Origin: an uncultured Pseudomonadales bacterium
Lineage (GTDB): Bacteria; Pseudomonadota; Gammaproteobacteria; Pseudomonadales; UBA7434
Assembly (NCBI GenBank): GCA_943788835.1
Contig: CALSRU010000007.1
Coordinates: forward strand, 1 to 60,669
Direction of reading: 5' to 3'
Length of the DNA: 60,669 nucleotides
Each line of letters opens with the position of its first letter. The stretch's first letter is position 1. Of this stretch, positions 1-9,967 are shown in pieces. The position numbers and the translations under genes were made by a program. Under the pieces are notes generated by a model. The model worked only from the letters and a program-made list of their open reading frames with translations, searched no databases and was not told where the DNA came from.

Positions 1-2294
1 CTGGAATATGGCTTACTGGGTAACGTAGCGGGAAGCCGAGAGCAAACGTTTTTCGGGATCAGCGTGAGTACCTGAAAAATGCCCTGGTAAATCAATTCAG
101 TCTGCCCAGCATCATTGCCGAAGATGAGCAGGGAAACGACATTGCCCTCTTGAGGCTAATGAATCGCTCTAACCGTTTTTGTTTTTGTCGAAAAGAACCG
201 CATAGATAGCTTTTCTCGTATTGCCGCCCAGGCGCCAGCGAAACAGACAGAGCTCATAATCCACTTTTGTTTGGCTTAGAGTCCTTTTCAGAATTCGTCA
301 GCAACTTTACGACGGAAATTGATGGTAGGGTATATCGACCTTGCAGGAGCTAGGTCTATTAATATTGACTCAAAGACGTCAAGCCTTGGAAGGATCCCGC
401 CAGCAGATAGCCACTAATACAACAGAGTTACAGGCGATAAGCACTGAAGAGCAGAGGGTAGCAACTCAGGTACCGTGAGGGTGCCAACTTTAATCAGATG
501 GTATTTGAGTTAGAGGGCGATGATCAAACACCGGGAGCAATTCAGCAACTTGAGACTGAGCTTCAGCAACCTATAGCACCAAAGAGTCATTTTATCTGCT
601 GCCGCTTTAGAGGCGCTGGGTAATTCAATTGCCTCTGATATTGCCGGCTTGACCACGAAGCAGCAAGAGCTAGCAGGATGCCAGTCAGCAGGTATCGTAT
701 AAGCAGCTATACGAAGCGGTATCTATGGTACAGCAAACCAGTCCAGAGAATTGCCCAGCTTGTAAAACGCCGCTCAATCAGCTTGTTGTTAACCCCTATG
801 CCCACGCAAATGAAGAATTGCAAAAGTTACAGCATTTGGCTGTTCTTCAGCAGGCGGCACAACAAACTGAGCAGAAATATACAGCAATCACTGGTCAACC
901 TGTCGCACATGTTTAAAGGCTTTGCTTGCGGCATCTCCCCCAAAACAACCCACTACATGCTGTATCAATTGGCTGATAACACGCAGCCTCATACCCGCCT
1001 GGTGGAACTGCCTTGCTGTCAGTATCACCCGATGGCCACACTCCTTGGCAGCACTTAGTAGCACAGGTCAGGCAGCTTGAAGAAGCCGATATCAGCAATT
1101 AGATCAGAGCCGTAGAAACGACGTGGGGCGCCCAGACTGGCTAAGCTTAATAGCTTATCGGGAGTTTTTCGCGACAGATCACAGGGACTTAAGACAAGGA
1201 GGCAGACAGGCCACTAACCTCAACCGCTACTGCCCAGCAGTTGATTGATAATTTCGACATAGAAAATGCGCAGCTTATTGCTGAAGTAGAAGCGGAAACA
1301 GCCGCTATTCGTAGAAACCAAGAAGAAATCGCAGCCGCATATGCTGGGTTTTGTTGCGAGACTCAACAATTACAATAACAGACTTCCAGCTCGGCTAGTT
1401 GCTGATCTTGGTGACATCACGGTCGCTCTATACAACGCATTTAACCGAAATGACACCGCAAGTGAGCTACTGGCCAGCATCAAGCTACCCCTGGCGCAGA
1501 ATCAGCGAATGGAAATAGCATTCCAGGATAACCCAGCTAGAATTTTATGACGCCCTTCACGTGCTTAGCGAGGGGCATATACGGTGTGTCGGCTTAGCTA
1601 TTTTGTTAGCAAAGAACCTTAATGAAAACTGTCCGTTACTAATATTCGATGACCCGGTAAATGCAATCGATGATGACCATCGGGAGTCAATTCGAAGGGC
1701 ACTCTTTGAAGACCAGTATTTTGCTGATAAACAAATTCTTCTCACGTGCCACGGAGAGGAGTTCTTTAAGGATATTCACAATCAATTGCCCGCTGAATTA
1801 GCCAACCAAGTTAAGTCATTTACTTTTTTACCTCGGATAGATGAATCTCACATACGTGTTGATTTTAATTGTGCGCCTCGTAACTACATACTCGCTGCCC
1901 GTGGGCATATAGGTCGAAACGAAATTAGAGATGCGCTGGCAAAATCACGCCAGGCTCTAGAGTCCCTAACACAAGGAAAAGTTTGGAAGTATGTTCACCG
2001 GCACGGAGATGGGCAATTTAAGTCTAAAGATGCGATCTCCAGTAGCGTCAATAGATCTAAGAAATCTTACCGAGCAATTGAGGAGTAAGATTGCTAAAGG
2101 TGATTTTGGCGATCAAAACAAAGAGAGTGTTTCCTGCCCCTATGGATGTTTTATTAGGGTTTAATGGTGATTCGCGTGAATGGCGATACTTGAACAAAGG
2201 CGTGCATGATGAAAATGATCGCGCGGAGTTTGATCGGCACACTGTAGAAGCGGTTGTCGCCACGCTTGAGCAACTAGACGCAGCCTTAGCATAA
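1..2294 (+). pseudogene. Decayed Rad50/SMC-like zinc-hook ATPase gene
   Basis: Continuous protein similarity can be followed only by switching frame many times, so this is one long gene broken by frameshifts. It runs in from beyond the left edge. Visible pieces are a coiled-coil-like stretch, a zinc-hook motif (CPACKTPL, about 764-787) within helical sequence, an ABC signature-like LSEGH (about 1564) and a Walker B block (LLIFDDPVNAIDDDHR, about 1645-1692). An H-loop-like ILLTCHGEEF follows, then a conserved-looking C-terminus ending at 2294. The longest intact piece is 1561-2088 (175 codons). Intact relatives would be DNA-binding ATPases of Rad50/SbcC type, often found on mobile or defence islands. 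No catalytic Walker A can be seen because the 5' part lies outside the window. Loss of function is clear from at least five frame changes. The exact subfamily is uncertain. Confidence 0.8.
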
Positions 2295-2576
2295 TCACCT
2301 CATTGTTGCGCTGTGGCATATACCGCGTCATAGGCCGATTGTACGGCCTTCTTCAGCATTAATTTGGGCAGCGGTCGCAAAAGAGAATGAGGCGCTCATT
2401 TGTAGAAATGCATGGTATCTTGAGATACTTGATGCAGACGAAAAACTGATACCTCAACCAACCCACATAAAAGCTAACAATTTTCAGTTCAATCTCAGCC
2501 ATTCCAAATCTTTTCAAACCTATATCACCGTCATGCCCACGCCCTCGTGCGTAACTAAATCGACGGAGATATAACC

Positions 2577-2879
2577 ATGACAATTTCATGCCCCAAATGT
2601 AATTCAACCCATATCAAGCTCAGAAACATAGCCCGACGTACCGGCGGTACAATCGGCACTGTAGCCGGTAGCAACCAGTGGCTGTCTATTGGCTCATGAA
2701 CAACCTATGGGGCACGAATCGGCTCTCAAGTCGATGACAACATCCTCTGATAACTACCAATGCCACGATTGCGGCCAGCGCTTTAGCACCAAATCTAATT
2801 CGCCCACCGCTATGACTCATCACACGCCCTTCCTGAAAACATCTACGACCACGAAGATGATGAGCTAGATCAACTCTAG
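2577..2879 (+). pseudogene. Broken zinc-ribbon / glycine-zipper small protein
   Basis: An ATG at 2577 follows a GGAG-type ribosome site. It opens a protein beginning MTISCPKCNS, with a first CxxC, and then a short TGGTIGTVAG glycine-zipper piece. A stop follows at about 2697. The matching second CxxC (YQCHDCGQRFS) lies downstream in another frame, and a third frame holds an acidic tail ending at 2879. From memory, intact relatives have two zinc-ribbon halves separated by a long glycine-rich hydrophobic segment and are common on plasmids and integrative elements. Here the middle is mostly deleted and at least two frameshifts are present. The gene is dead, and it supports reading the left edge as a decayed mobile element. 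The family assignment is from recollection of the motif layout only. Confidence 0.6.
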
Positions 2880-2880
2880 A

Positions 2881-3042
2881 ACCAGCCTCCTACTCCAATC
2901 AACAAACAACCTGTCAGAAGCGCAAATACTCAAACGTGCTGAAAGCATCTTATTCAAGCGCTTTGAACGCAGTTGCTACCCAACCACACCGGAAGCAACA
3001 AGGCGTTATTTAACTACCCACTTTCCAGATAAAAATCGTTAA
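2881..3042 (+). pseudogene. Possible RadC-like gene fragment
   Basis: An open stretch of 53 codons ends at TAA 3040-3042 and has no start codon in frame. It contains a helical segment (SEAQILKRAESILFKRFER) followed by TPEATRRYL. This resembles the entry into the JAB/MPN domain of RadC-like proteins, which are frequent cargo of phages and integrative elements. The metalloprotease-like HxH...D core is absent, so at best this is a 5' fragment. It sits directly behind two other broken mobile-element-type genes, which raises its plausibility. It could also be chance coding similarity. Confidence 0.35.
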
Positions 3043-3429
3043 ATTTTTTGCACTGATTCTCTTTTTTAATTGAACCAATTTTTCCCGCAACTCATACTCA
3101 GGCATGAATACTCACCAACATCCGCCTGTACCTCATCATCTAGCTTCAATCATGGCTGCTGTGGCTCACGCCGATAGTGGTTTCGGCATAGCTCTGGTAC
3201 TCTGCACCGCTTTAAAAGTTTATGCTGCTTGTTATGGGTCACATCAAACAATGCAACAAAGCTGATAGACGCATTCTCGGGTATAGGTTTTAAGAAAATC
3301 GCACTCATAAACACATACCATTCAAAAATTCAGACTAAAACCCACATTTATTTATGGACGTGTATTAAAACTTGCAAGACCCAGCAATTAACTACAAGCC
3401 AATATAAAACAAACACTTAACTAAACGAA
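3043..3429. other. Non-coding interval upstream of mutS
   Basis: A 387-nt AT-rich stretch between the mobile-element debris and mutS. A 63-codon open frame at 3229-3420 has no ribosome site and low-complexity composition, so I do not treat it as a gene. No clear sigma-70 promoter, terminator or repeat is visible. The mutS promoter is expected here but cannot be pinpointed. Confidence 0.4.
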
Positions 3430-6048
3430 ATGACAAAAAACAAAATAGAAACAAGGGCACCAGAAACCACTCACACCCCCATGATGCGCCAGTACTTAAA
3501 AATCAAGGCGCAGCATCAGCAAGAGCTGGTGTTCTACCGCATGGGCGATTTTTATGAGCTGTTCTACGACGATGCTAAACGCGCAGCGGAGTTACTCGAC
3601 ATCACGCTGACTTCGCGCGGCAAATCAGCCGGCGAGCCTATTCCTATGGCCGGTATCCCCTTTCATGCCGCTGAAGGCTATCTCGCCAAGTGCGTCAAGG
3701 CGGGCTTATCGGTCGCTATTTGCGAGCAAACGGGTGACCCCGCCACCAGTAAAGGACCCGTTGAGCGCAAAGTTATGCGCATTGTCACGCCAGGCACTAT
3801 CAGTGACGAGGCCCTGCTGGATGCCAAAACCGAGCCTTTGCTGGTTGCCATTCATCAGCAAGACAACCGCTATGGCGTGAGTTGGCTGGCTATGGCCAGT
3901 GGCAGCTTTTCAATTACGCAGGCCGATAGCCTGGATGAATTGATTGCTGTTTTAGCGCCGCTAGAAATCGCCGAACTGTTGTGTGTCGATCGCAATGCCC
4001 TGCCGCTAGATTTGATCAAACCCACTGCCGTGCGCGAGCGCCAAGTATTTGAATTTGATGCCGACACCACCGCACAAACGCTGACGCACCATTTTGCGAG
4101 TTACGATTTAGCAGCTTTCGGCATAGAGCAATATCCCCTAGCCATTTGCGCAGCCGGCGCATTGCTGCACTATGCCCAAACAACACAAAGCGGCCGGCTT
4201 GATCATATTCAGCATATTGCGCTTGAAAATCGCAGCGATCATTTGCTCATTGACCCCGCTAGTCGGCGCAACCTCGAGCTTGAAACCAGCCTCTCAGGCG
4301 GCACACGCAATACGTTGCTAGGCGTACTGGACACAGCGGCAACCGCCATGGGAAGCCGCTTACTACGCCAGTGGTTGATCAAGCCTCTCACCAACATCGA
4401 AGCCATCAATCAACGCCAGCGAGCGATTACCGGACTACTCGACAGCTATTTGTTTGAGCGCCTGCGCGAGCACCTCACGCCTATTGGCGACATGCAGCGC
4501 ATACTCACGCGCGTTAGCCTGCGTTCAGCTAGGCCCCGTGACCTGAGCCGACTGGGAGATTCATTACAGGCACTACCGGGGGTAAAAACCTGCTTACAAA
4601 GCGCCAATGATCAAACCCTTAATGAAGCCTTAGAACGGGTCACTGAGTTCCCTGAGCTTGAACAGTTGCTCGCCTCAGCACTGTGCGACAACCCGCCCAT
4701 GACCACTCGCGAAGGTGGCGTTATTGCTAACGGCCACGACGCCGAGCTTGATGAATTGCGCGCCCTGGGCAATGATGCCAGCGAGTTCTTGCTCGCTTTA
4801 GAAAAAGCTGAACGTGAAAAAACGGGGCTCAATAGCCTTAAAGTGGGGTACAACCGTGTACATGGGTATTACATTGAAATAAGCCGCAGCCAATCCGATC
4901 GCGCGCCTATTGAATACCAGCGCCGCCAAACGCTAAAAAATGCCGAGCGCTTTATCACCCCAGAACTTAAAACATTTGAAGACAGAGCGCTAAGCGCCAA
5001 GAGTAAAGCGTTAGCCCGTGAGAAAATATTGTACGAAGCCTTGCTCGACACGCTGAATGAGCATTTGGCTGACCTGCGTGAAAGCGCTGAAGCAATTGCC
5101 ACCATTGACGTATTAGCCACACTCGCTGAACGTGCCGATAGCTTGCAATGGCGCGCACCCATACTTGAAGCGCGCCCCGGCATTGTTATTAGCCAAGGCC
5201 GTCACCCAGTTGTTGAACAAGTGTCGAGCGAGCCTTTCATTCCTAACGATTTACATCTGGATAACGAGCGCAGAATGTTGGTTATTACAGGACCTAACAT
5301 GGGGGGTAAGTCGACCTACATGCGCCAAATTGCGCTGCTTACCGTGCTGGCACACATGGGCAGCTTTGTACCCGCTGAAGCAGCCACATTGGGGATCGTC
5401 GACCAAATATTTACCCGCATCGGCTCCTCCGATGATTTAGCCAGCGGGCGCTCAACATTTATGGTGGAGATGACTGAAACTGCCAATATATTGCACCATG
5501 CCACACCCAGCTCACTAGTCCTCATGGACGAAATTGGGCGCGGCACCAGTACATTCGATGGCCTATCGCTCGCCTGGTCTTGCGCCGAGTATCTGGCCGA
5601 CCAAATTGGTGCTTTCACACTGTTCGCCACCCATTATTTTGAACTCACATGCCTGCCTGAAACCCACTCTCGCATTGCTAACGTTCATCTCGATGCCACC
5701 GAGTTTGGCGATGATATTGTGTTTATGCATACAGTCAAAGACGGCCCAGCGAGCCAGAGCTATGGTATTCAAGTGGCCAAACTGGCCGGGCTACCTAAAC
5801 CTGCTATCGACTTTGCACGAGCCAAACTTCAGCAGCTTGAGCAAGGAGTAGACGCGTCTGCACCGCGCGCTGACACTCTAACCCAAACGAAAGAGCAGTT
5901 GAAAAAGACCAATGCAACACCACCGCAAAAAGATCTGTTCAGCCATAACAGCTCAGCCATCGAGCAATATGTAGAGGCGCTAGGAATAGACGATATGAGC
6001 CCCCGAGAGGCACTCAATGCGCTGTATGAAATGAAGAAGCTTTTATAA
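3430..6048 (+). CDS. mutS: DNA mismatch repair protein MutS
   Basis: Recognises mismatches and small loops and recruits MutL to start methyl-directed repair. The 872 residues compare with about 853 in E. coli. The N-terminal domain has the mismatch-wedging Phe-x-Glu (F41 and E43 in GDFYELF). The connector, lever and clamp regions follow. The C-terminal ABC-type ATPase has Walker [10 protein letters not shown] at about residues 621-629, the signature region [14 protein letters not shown] and Walker [19 protein letters not shown]-terminal extension rich in Lys/Gln ends in a small helical tetramerisation-like tail. The start is the ATG at 3430; the ribosome site is weak. The downstream order fdxA-rpoS-nlpD is the familiar gammaproteobacterial context. 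Nothing looks truncated or unusual. Confidence 0.98.
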   Translation: MTKNKIETRAPETTHTPMMRQYLKIKAQHQQELVFYRMGDFYELFYDDAKRAAELLDITLTSRGKSAGEPIPMAGIPFHAAEGYLAKCVKAGLSVAICEQTGDPATSKGPVERKVMRIVTPGTISDEALLDAKTEPLLVAIHQQDNRYGVSWLAMASGSFSITQADSLDELIAVLAPLEIAELLCVDRNALPLDLIKPTAVRERQVFEFDADTTAQTLTHHFASYDLAAFGIEQYPLAICAAGALLHYAQTTQSGRLDHIQHIALENRSDHLLIDPASRRNLELETSLSGGTRNTLLGVLDTAATAMGSRLLRQWLIKPLTNIEAINQRQRAITGLLDSYLFERLREHLTPIGDMQRILTRVSLRSARPRDLSRLGDSLQALPGVKTCLQSANDQTLNEALERVTEFPELEQLLASALCDNPPMTTREGGVIANGHDAELDELRALGNDASEFLLALEKAEREKTGLNSLKVGYNRVHGYYIEISRSQSDRAPIEYQRRQTLKNAERFITPELKTFEDRALSAKSKALAREKILYEALLDTLNEHLADLRESAEAIATIDVLATLAERADSLQWRAPILEARPGIVISQGRHPVVEQVSSEPFIPNDLHLDNERRMLVITGPNMGGKSTYMRQIALLTVLAHMGSFVPAEAATLGIVDQIFTRIGSSDDLASGRSTFMVEMTETANILHHATPSSLVLMDEIGRGTSTFDGLSLAWSCAEYLADQIGAFTLFATHYFELTCLPETHSRIANVHLDATEFGDDIVFMHTVKDGPASQSYGIQVAKLAGLPKPAIDFARAKLQQLEQGVDASAPRADTLTQTKEQLKKTNATPPQKDLFSHNSSAIEQYVEALGIDDMSPREALNALYEMKKLL

Positions 6049-6377
6049 GGGGCCTAGTAATCAGCGATAAGAACACCCTGCATTCAAGAAAAATTTGTGG
6101 CCTTTTATAAATAATGCGTGCGGTCATAACTTAAAAAACCTCTATTACGGCACTTTTCGAGCTTTTATCCGCGTGATAGAATCCCGCGCCTCGCAGCCTA
6201 GCAAGCCGACTAGAAGCCTAGCAAGCCGATCTAGCGGAAGCTATAGGCGATTGGGGAAACTGAACGAAGCAAGGCTCATGCCAAGTGTTTCTTCAGGTAC
6301 CGGTCGATAGCGTCTGGTGCGAGAATTATTCATCTTAAAGGCTACCGCATAGCCCTTGTCCGGAGTATCTAAGTACC
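6049..6377. other. mutS-fdxA intergenic with a 20-bp duplication
   Basis: A 329-nt interval. It contains a tandem duplication of a 20-bp unit (AGCCTAGCAAGCCGACTAGA at 6195-6214, near-copy at 6215-6234). A TAGAAT element at about 6176 could be a -10 box for fdxA, but no convincing -35 accompanies it. An open frame at 6095-6310 has atypical composition and no ribosome site, so it is not called. Confidence 0.5.
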
Positions 6378-6701
6378 ATGACATTTGTTGTTGGCGAAAA
6401 CTGTATTAAATGCAAACACACTGACTGTGTAGAGGTTTGTCCGGTCGACTGCTTTTATGAAGGTCCCAATTTTTTGGTCATTCATCCCGATGAGTGTATC
6501 GACTGTGCTCTGTGTGAGCCTGAATGCCCCGCCGATGCTATTTTTTCAGAGGATGAGCTTCCTGAAGATCAACAGGTCTTTTTAGAGTTGAATGCTGAGC
6601 TTGCCGAAACTTGGCCGAATATAACCGAGTTGAAGCCGGCCCCTGCCGATGCTGAAGAATGGAACGGCGTGCCCGACAAGCTCAAATTACTTGAACGCTA
6701 A
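6378..6701 (+). CDS. fdxA: Seven-iron ferredoxin FdxA
   Basis: A small electron carrier of the Azotobacter FdI type, 107 residues. The cysteine pattern C9, C12, C17, C21, C25 and then C40, C43, C46, C50 matches FdI with a one-residue offset. By comparison C9, C17 and C50 bind the 3Fe-4S cluster and C21, C40, C43 and C46 bind the 4Fe-4S cluster. The acidic C-terminal half is typical of the family. Pseudomonads and relatives keep it beside mutS and rpoS, where it has been linked to redox homeostasis. It converges on rpoS and the two share a hairpin terminator. The redox partner is not indicated by the sequence. Confidence 0.95.
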   Translation: MTFVVGENCIKCKHTDCVEVCPVDCFYEGPNFLVIHPDECIDCALCEPECPADAIFSEDELPEDQQVFLELNAELAETWPNITELKPAPADAEEWNGVPDKLKLLER

Positions 6702-6813
6702 CTGATAAGCTAAGAATTACCTAAGTACGAGTGCCTAAGTAAGTCGCTAAGAGTATATGTATAAAGGTAAGGCGATATAAGCACGGCCTTAAAAGTAAGA
6801 CAATAAAATCAAG

Positions 6814-6850
6814 ACAAAAAAAAGACCCCAACTAGGGTCTTTTTTTTGTC
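6814..6850. terminator. Bidirectional hairpin terminator between fdxA and rpoS
   Basis: An A-tract, the arms AAAGACCC and GGGTCTTT around a short loop, then a T-tract. The symmetry lets it end transcription in both directions, which fits the convergent fdxA (+) and rpoS (-). Confidence 0.85.
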
Positions 6851-6862
6851 TTGATTAAACGC

Positions 6863-7870
6863 TTAGTGCGTGAAGACTTCCTGATTCGATAAGCCCTCAG
6901 CGCGCATAATATCCTTTAACCGGCGTAGTGCTTCAACCTGGATCTGTCTCACTCTTTCGCGCGTCAAACCAATCTCGGCGCCCACATTTTCCAAAGTTGC
7001 CGTCTCGTGCCCACGTAAACCGAAGCGACGAACAATAACATCGCGCTGTTTTTCAGAAAGATCATCGAGCCAGCGATTAACGCTATTGCGCAAGTTGCTA
7101 TCCTGTAAAATCTCGGAAGGATCCGAAACCCGCAAATCTGCAATAGTCTCAACTATCGTGCGATCGGACTCATGACCAATGGGCGCATCAATGGATGTAA
7201 CGCGTTCATTAAGCTTTAACATACGCTTAACATCAGCCACCGGCCTTTCAAGTAAGTTGGCGATGTCTTCGGCTGTAGGTTCATGATCAAGCTTTTGACT
7301 CAATTCACGCGAGGCGCGCAAATAAACATTGAGCTCTTTAACAACGTGAATCGGTAGGCGAATGGTGCGAGTCTGATTCATGATGGCTCGCTCTATTGTC
7401 TGACGAATCCACCATGTTGCATACGTTGAAAAGCGAAAGCCGCGATCAGGGTCAAATTTTTCAACTGCCCGGATTAGACCAAGGTTACCCTCTTCAATTA
7501 AATCGAGAAGAGTCAAGCCTCTGTTTAAGTAGCGTCTAGAAATTTTCACCACCAAACGCAGATTCGATTCAATCATACGCTTGCGTCCGGCCTCATCGCC
7601 TTTTAATGCTAAACGAGCGAAGTGCTTCTCTTCATCGGCCGATAAGAGCGGTGAAAAACCAATTTCATTGAGGTACATTTGGGTCGCATCAAGCGACTTA
7701 GGGATTTTTTCAACCTTTCTGCGACGGTCGTCCATCTTGCCGGCAATATCTTTAAATTCGCCATCTGATGCGTCCTCTACCTCTTCAACAACCACATCTT
7801 CAACCGTGGCCTTGTCGCTATTTTTGGCGTCCAGCTTAGCTTTTGCTTGCTTTTTTTCGGCCGCTTTCAT
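6863..7870 (-). CDS. rpoS: Stationary-phase/stress sigma factor RpoS
   Basis: Group 2 sigma-70 factor that directs RNA polymerase to general stress and stationary-phase promoters; 335 residues, the usual length. A charged, Lys/Glu-rich N-terminus precedes region 1.2/2 ([20 protein letters not shown]). The core-binding and -10 recognition block follows ([18 protein letters not shown]), then region 3 and the region 4 helix-turn-helix ([17 protein letters not shown]). It lies 139 nt downstream of nlpD on the same strand. In enterics and pseudomonads the main rpoS promoter lies inside nlpD, so regulation from there is likely but not shown here. The N-terminus before residue 45 is more repetitive than in E. 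coli, and its role is unknown. Confidence 0.97.
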   Translation of the reverse strand: MKAAEKKQAKAKLDAKNSDKATVEDVVVEEVEDASDGEFKDIAGKMDDRRRKVEKIPKSLDATQMYLNEIGFSPLLSADEEKHFARLALKGDEAGRKRMIESNLRLVVKISRRYLNRGLTLLDLIEEGNLGLIRAVEKFDPDRGFRFSTYATWWIRQTIERAIMNQTRTIRLPIHVVKELNVYLRASRELSQKLDHEPTAEDIANLLERPVADVKRMLKLNERVTSIDAPIGHESDRTIVETIADLRVSDPSEILQDSNLRNSVNRWLDDLSEKQRDVIVRRFGLRGHETATLENVGAEIGLTRERVRQIQVEALRRLKDIMRAEGLSNQEVFTH

Positions 7871-8009
7871 CAGTCAAACCCCTCGTTTTAATTGCCGCTT
7901 TAATGGCTATCTGAACTAAGCCAGATCACCCTCCGGCACTTATAGAATTGAGCATCTTGTTCTACAACGTTACATCTTCTTCTACACCGTTACAGATGGC
8001 TTTACGAGC

Positions 8010-8852
8010 TTAGTATTGAGCCACTACCGGTCTTTTTTTAGGTAACAACGTCAGCGGGTTCACTGGCACACCTTTTTTACGAATTTCAAAATGCAGGTGC
8101 TCATGCGACGTTCCACTTCGACCAAGCTCAGCAATTTTTTGCCCAACCTTGACGCTGTCACCCTCACCCACTGTCAACCGGCTATTATGAGCATAAGCAC
8201 TCAAATAGGCATTACTGTGTTTAACAATCAACAAGTTACCATAGGCTGGCAAACCTGCGCCAGCATAAACAACCACACCGTTTTGAGCTGCATAAACCGC
8301 TTGACCTGTTTTACCGCTAAGATCCAACCCTTTGTGCCCCGCATTACCCGCCAACGAGAAAACCTTAATGACTTTGCCGCTAGTCGGCCAGCGCCAACTG
8401 GCAGCTGCTGCAGGCTCTGGCATTCTTTTTTTGGCCGGCACATGTGTCGTTGTTTCTGAGCGCTTTCCTGTCGAGGTTGAGGAAGATCTGCTCTTCTTCG
8501 CTACAGCTTTCTTTCGAAAGCGCTGGCGCTCTTGCAATGCACGCTCAATATCGAGCCTCAATATCTGCCCGCGCGCTAAATAGAAATCATCGTTCAAACC
8601 ATTGGCAGCAGCTAACTTTTCCGAATCTAAATTGTAGCGCCAAGCAATGGCATACAGTGTTTCTCCTTCGCTAACCCAGTGTGTGTTGATTTTTTCACTG
8701 GGTGGTTGCTGTCGCTCAACGACTGGGATGCTAGAGGAACCCGCACAACTCGTTAAGCCAATCACACATACGGAGCTGCTCAGCACCATAGTTGCCGCAT
8801 GCAACACCGCTTTAATATAGCGGCCAAACCACGATCGATTTCGATCGCTCAC
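8010..8852 (-). CDS. nlpD: NlpD-like LysM/LytM lipoprotein
   Basis: Outer-membrane lipoprotein expected to activate division amidases (AmiC type) at the septum; 280 residues. A signal peptide ends in the lipobox LTSC (Cys36). A LysM domain spans about residues 57-101. A basic, Ser/Thr-rich linker leads to a LytM/M23 domain at about 160-268. In this copy the LytM metal positions appear intact: H173-x3-D177, H222, and H252-L-H254. E. coli NlpD, as I recall it, has lost several of these. An active peptidase is therefore possible here. It is followed by rpoS on the same strand. Its upstream neighbour points the other way, so nlpD-rpoS forms its own leftward unit. Confidence 0.93.
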   Translation of the reverse strand: MSDRNRSWFGRYIKAVLHAATMVLSSSVCVIGLTSCAGSSSIPVVERQQPPSEKINTHWVSEGETLYAIAWRYNLDSEKLAAANGLNDDFYLARGQILRLDIERALQERQRFRKKAVAKKSRSSSTSTGKRSETTTHVPAKKRMPEPAAAASWRWPTSGKVIKVFSLAGNAGHKGLDLSGKTGQAVYAAQNGVVVYAGAGLPAYGNLLIVKHSNAYLSAYAHNSRLTVGEGDSVKVGQKIAELGRSGTSHEHLHFEIRKKGVPVNPLTLLPKKRPVVAQY

Positions 8853-9247
8853 TTCGAATACCTAAGCCTAAACATTGCCCTGTATACTCATGCTCATGTG
8901 TATGATTATTGAGAAAGAGCCCCGGCTAATTAAGTTGATTGTTAGGACTTGAGCCTAATATAATGATTTTAAACAAGGTTTGTATACTTTCGTTGAAAAA
9001 ATGTGCACTATTTCGCGTTATCGTACTGATGCATAAGCTTACTCAAACAAAGACAGCCTGCATCAGCAGTACCACCAACGCGCCTCGATTGTTTATTTAA
9101 TCACCACCATGCCTGAGCATGCAAGCATCAACAACAAAGGCTTGGAGAACTGCTTTGATATAATAAAAATCCGGCGTGCCATTGGTCGCTGGGCAAGCAG
9201 CAAAAATCACTCGACAGCTCTAGTATCTCACGCGAAATCAAAGGCCT
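8853..9247. other. Divergent intergenic between nlpD and yqaA
   Basis: A 395-nt AT-rich spacer that must hold promoters for both divergent genes. I see several AT-rich -10-like stretches but no convincing -35/-10 pair. A 52-codon open frame beginning at about 9109 overlaps the yqaA start in another frame and has no ribosome site, so I do not call it. Confidence 0.4.
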
Positions 9248-9901
9248 ATGACTCAAGACAGCGATAACGCTTCAAATCCAACGCCCAGCACAGCCACCGC
9301 CCCATCAATCAAGCCTCATGCCATTCGGCGACTCTATGATTGGGTATTACTGTGGGCTGAGCACCCACAGGCCACTTGGGCATTGTTTATCATTGCCTTT
9401 GCCGAAGCCTCATTCTTCCCTATACCGCCTGACATTTTATTGCTCGCCATGGCCATGGGCGCTCCCGCTCGCGCTATGCAATTTGCACTCGTAGCAACAG
9501 CAGGATCAGTGCTGGGCGGTATTGCCGGCTACGGAATGGGCTGGGGGCTATGGGGCAGTATGGATAACTTCTTTTATACCTATATTCCAGGCTTTAGCGC
9601 CGCAACATTCGATCTCATGGCTCAGCAATTTGCGGATAATACTTTTCTAACTATTTTTACTGCCGGCTTTACACCTATCCCGTTTAAAATATTTACCGTT
9701 GCAGCAGGTGCAGCTGCGGTTCCTTTTATATTGTTTGTGGTCGGCGCCATCATTAGTCGGGGACTGCGGTTTAGTATCTTAGCCGGCCTCGTCATGTGGC
9801 TTGGGCCCGCGGTAAAACTTTGGATAGATCGCTATTTCAATATTCTGACTATTGCCGCCACAATTATCTTGATATTAATCGTCGTGGTTTTGCGCCACTA
9901 A
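9248..9901 (+). CDS. YqaA/DedA-family inner membrane protein
   Basis: Integral membrane protein of 217 residues in the SNARE-associated/DedA (VTT) superfamily. A hydrophilic, Pro/Thr-rich N-terminus of about 25 residues precedes several hydrophobic segments. The conserved block EASFFPIPPDILLLAMA carries the typical acidic-Phe-Pro-Pro signature, and a second half-motif reads AGFTPIPFKIFTVAAG. DedA-type proteins take part in membrane lipid and proton-motive-force homeostasis; the YqaA branch is poorly characterised. It diverges from nlpD and is followed 66 nt later by glnE. The substrate is not known. Confidence 0.85.
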   Translation: MTQDSDNASNPTPSTATAPSIKPHAIRRLYDWVLLWAEHPQATWALFIIAFAEASFFPIPPDILLLAMAMGAPARAMQFALVATAGSVLGGIAGYGMGWGLWGSMDNFFYTYIPGFSAATFDLMAQQFADNTFLTIFTAGFTPIPFKIFTVAAGAAAVPFILFVVGAIISRGLRFSILAGLVMWLGPAVKLWIDRYFNILTIAATIILILIVVVLRH

Positions 9902-9967
9902 GCACCCTCAATATGAAAAGCTAGCTAGCAAAAAAAAAACCCTCAATAAGCTAAGAGATATAACCCG

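Noticed and set aside
2359-2607. 82-codon minus-strand frame
   Set aside because: Overlaps the zinc-ribbon remnant start, and its composition is not protein-like.
3229-3420. 63-codon open frame before mutS
   Set aside because: No ribosome site, AT-rich low-complexity sequence and no protein-like features.
4611-5630. Several minus-strand frames inside mutS
   Set aside because: Antisense shadows of a strongly conserved gene.
6095-6310. 71-codon frame between mutS and fdxA
   Set aside because: Contains the 20-bp duplication, no ribosome site and a basic Ser-rich composition.
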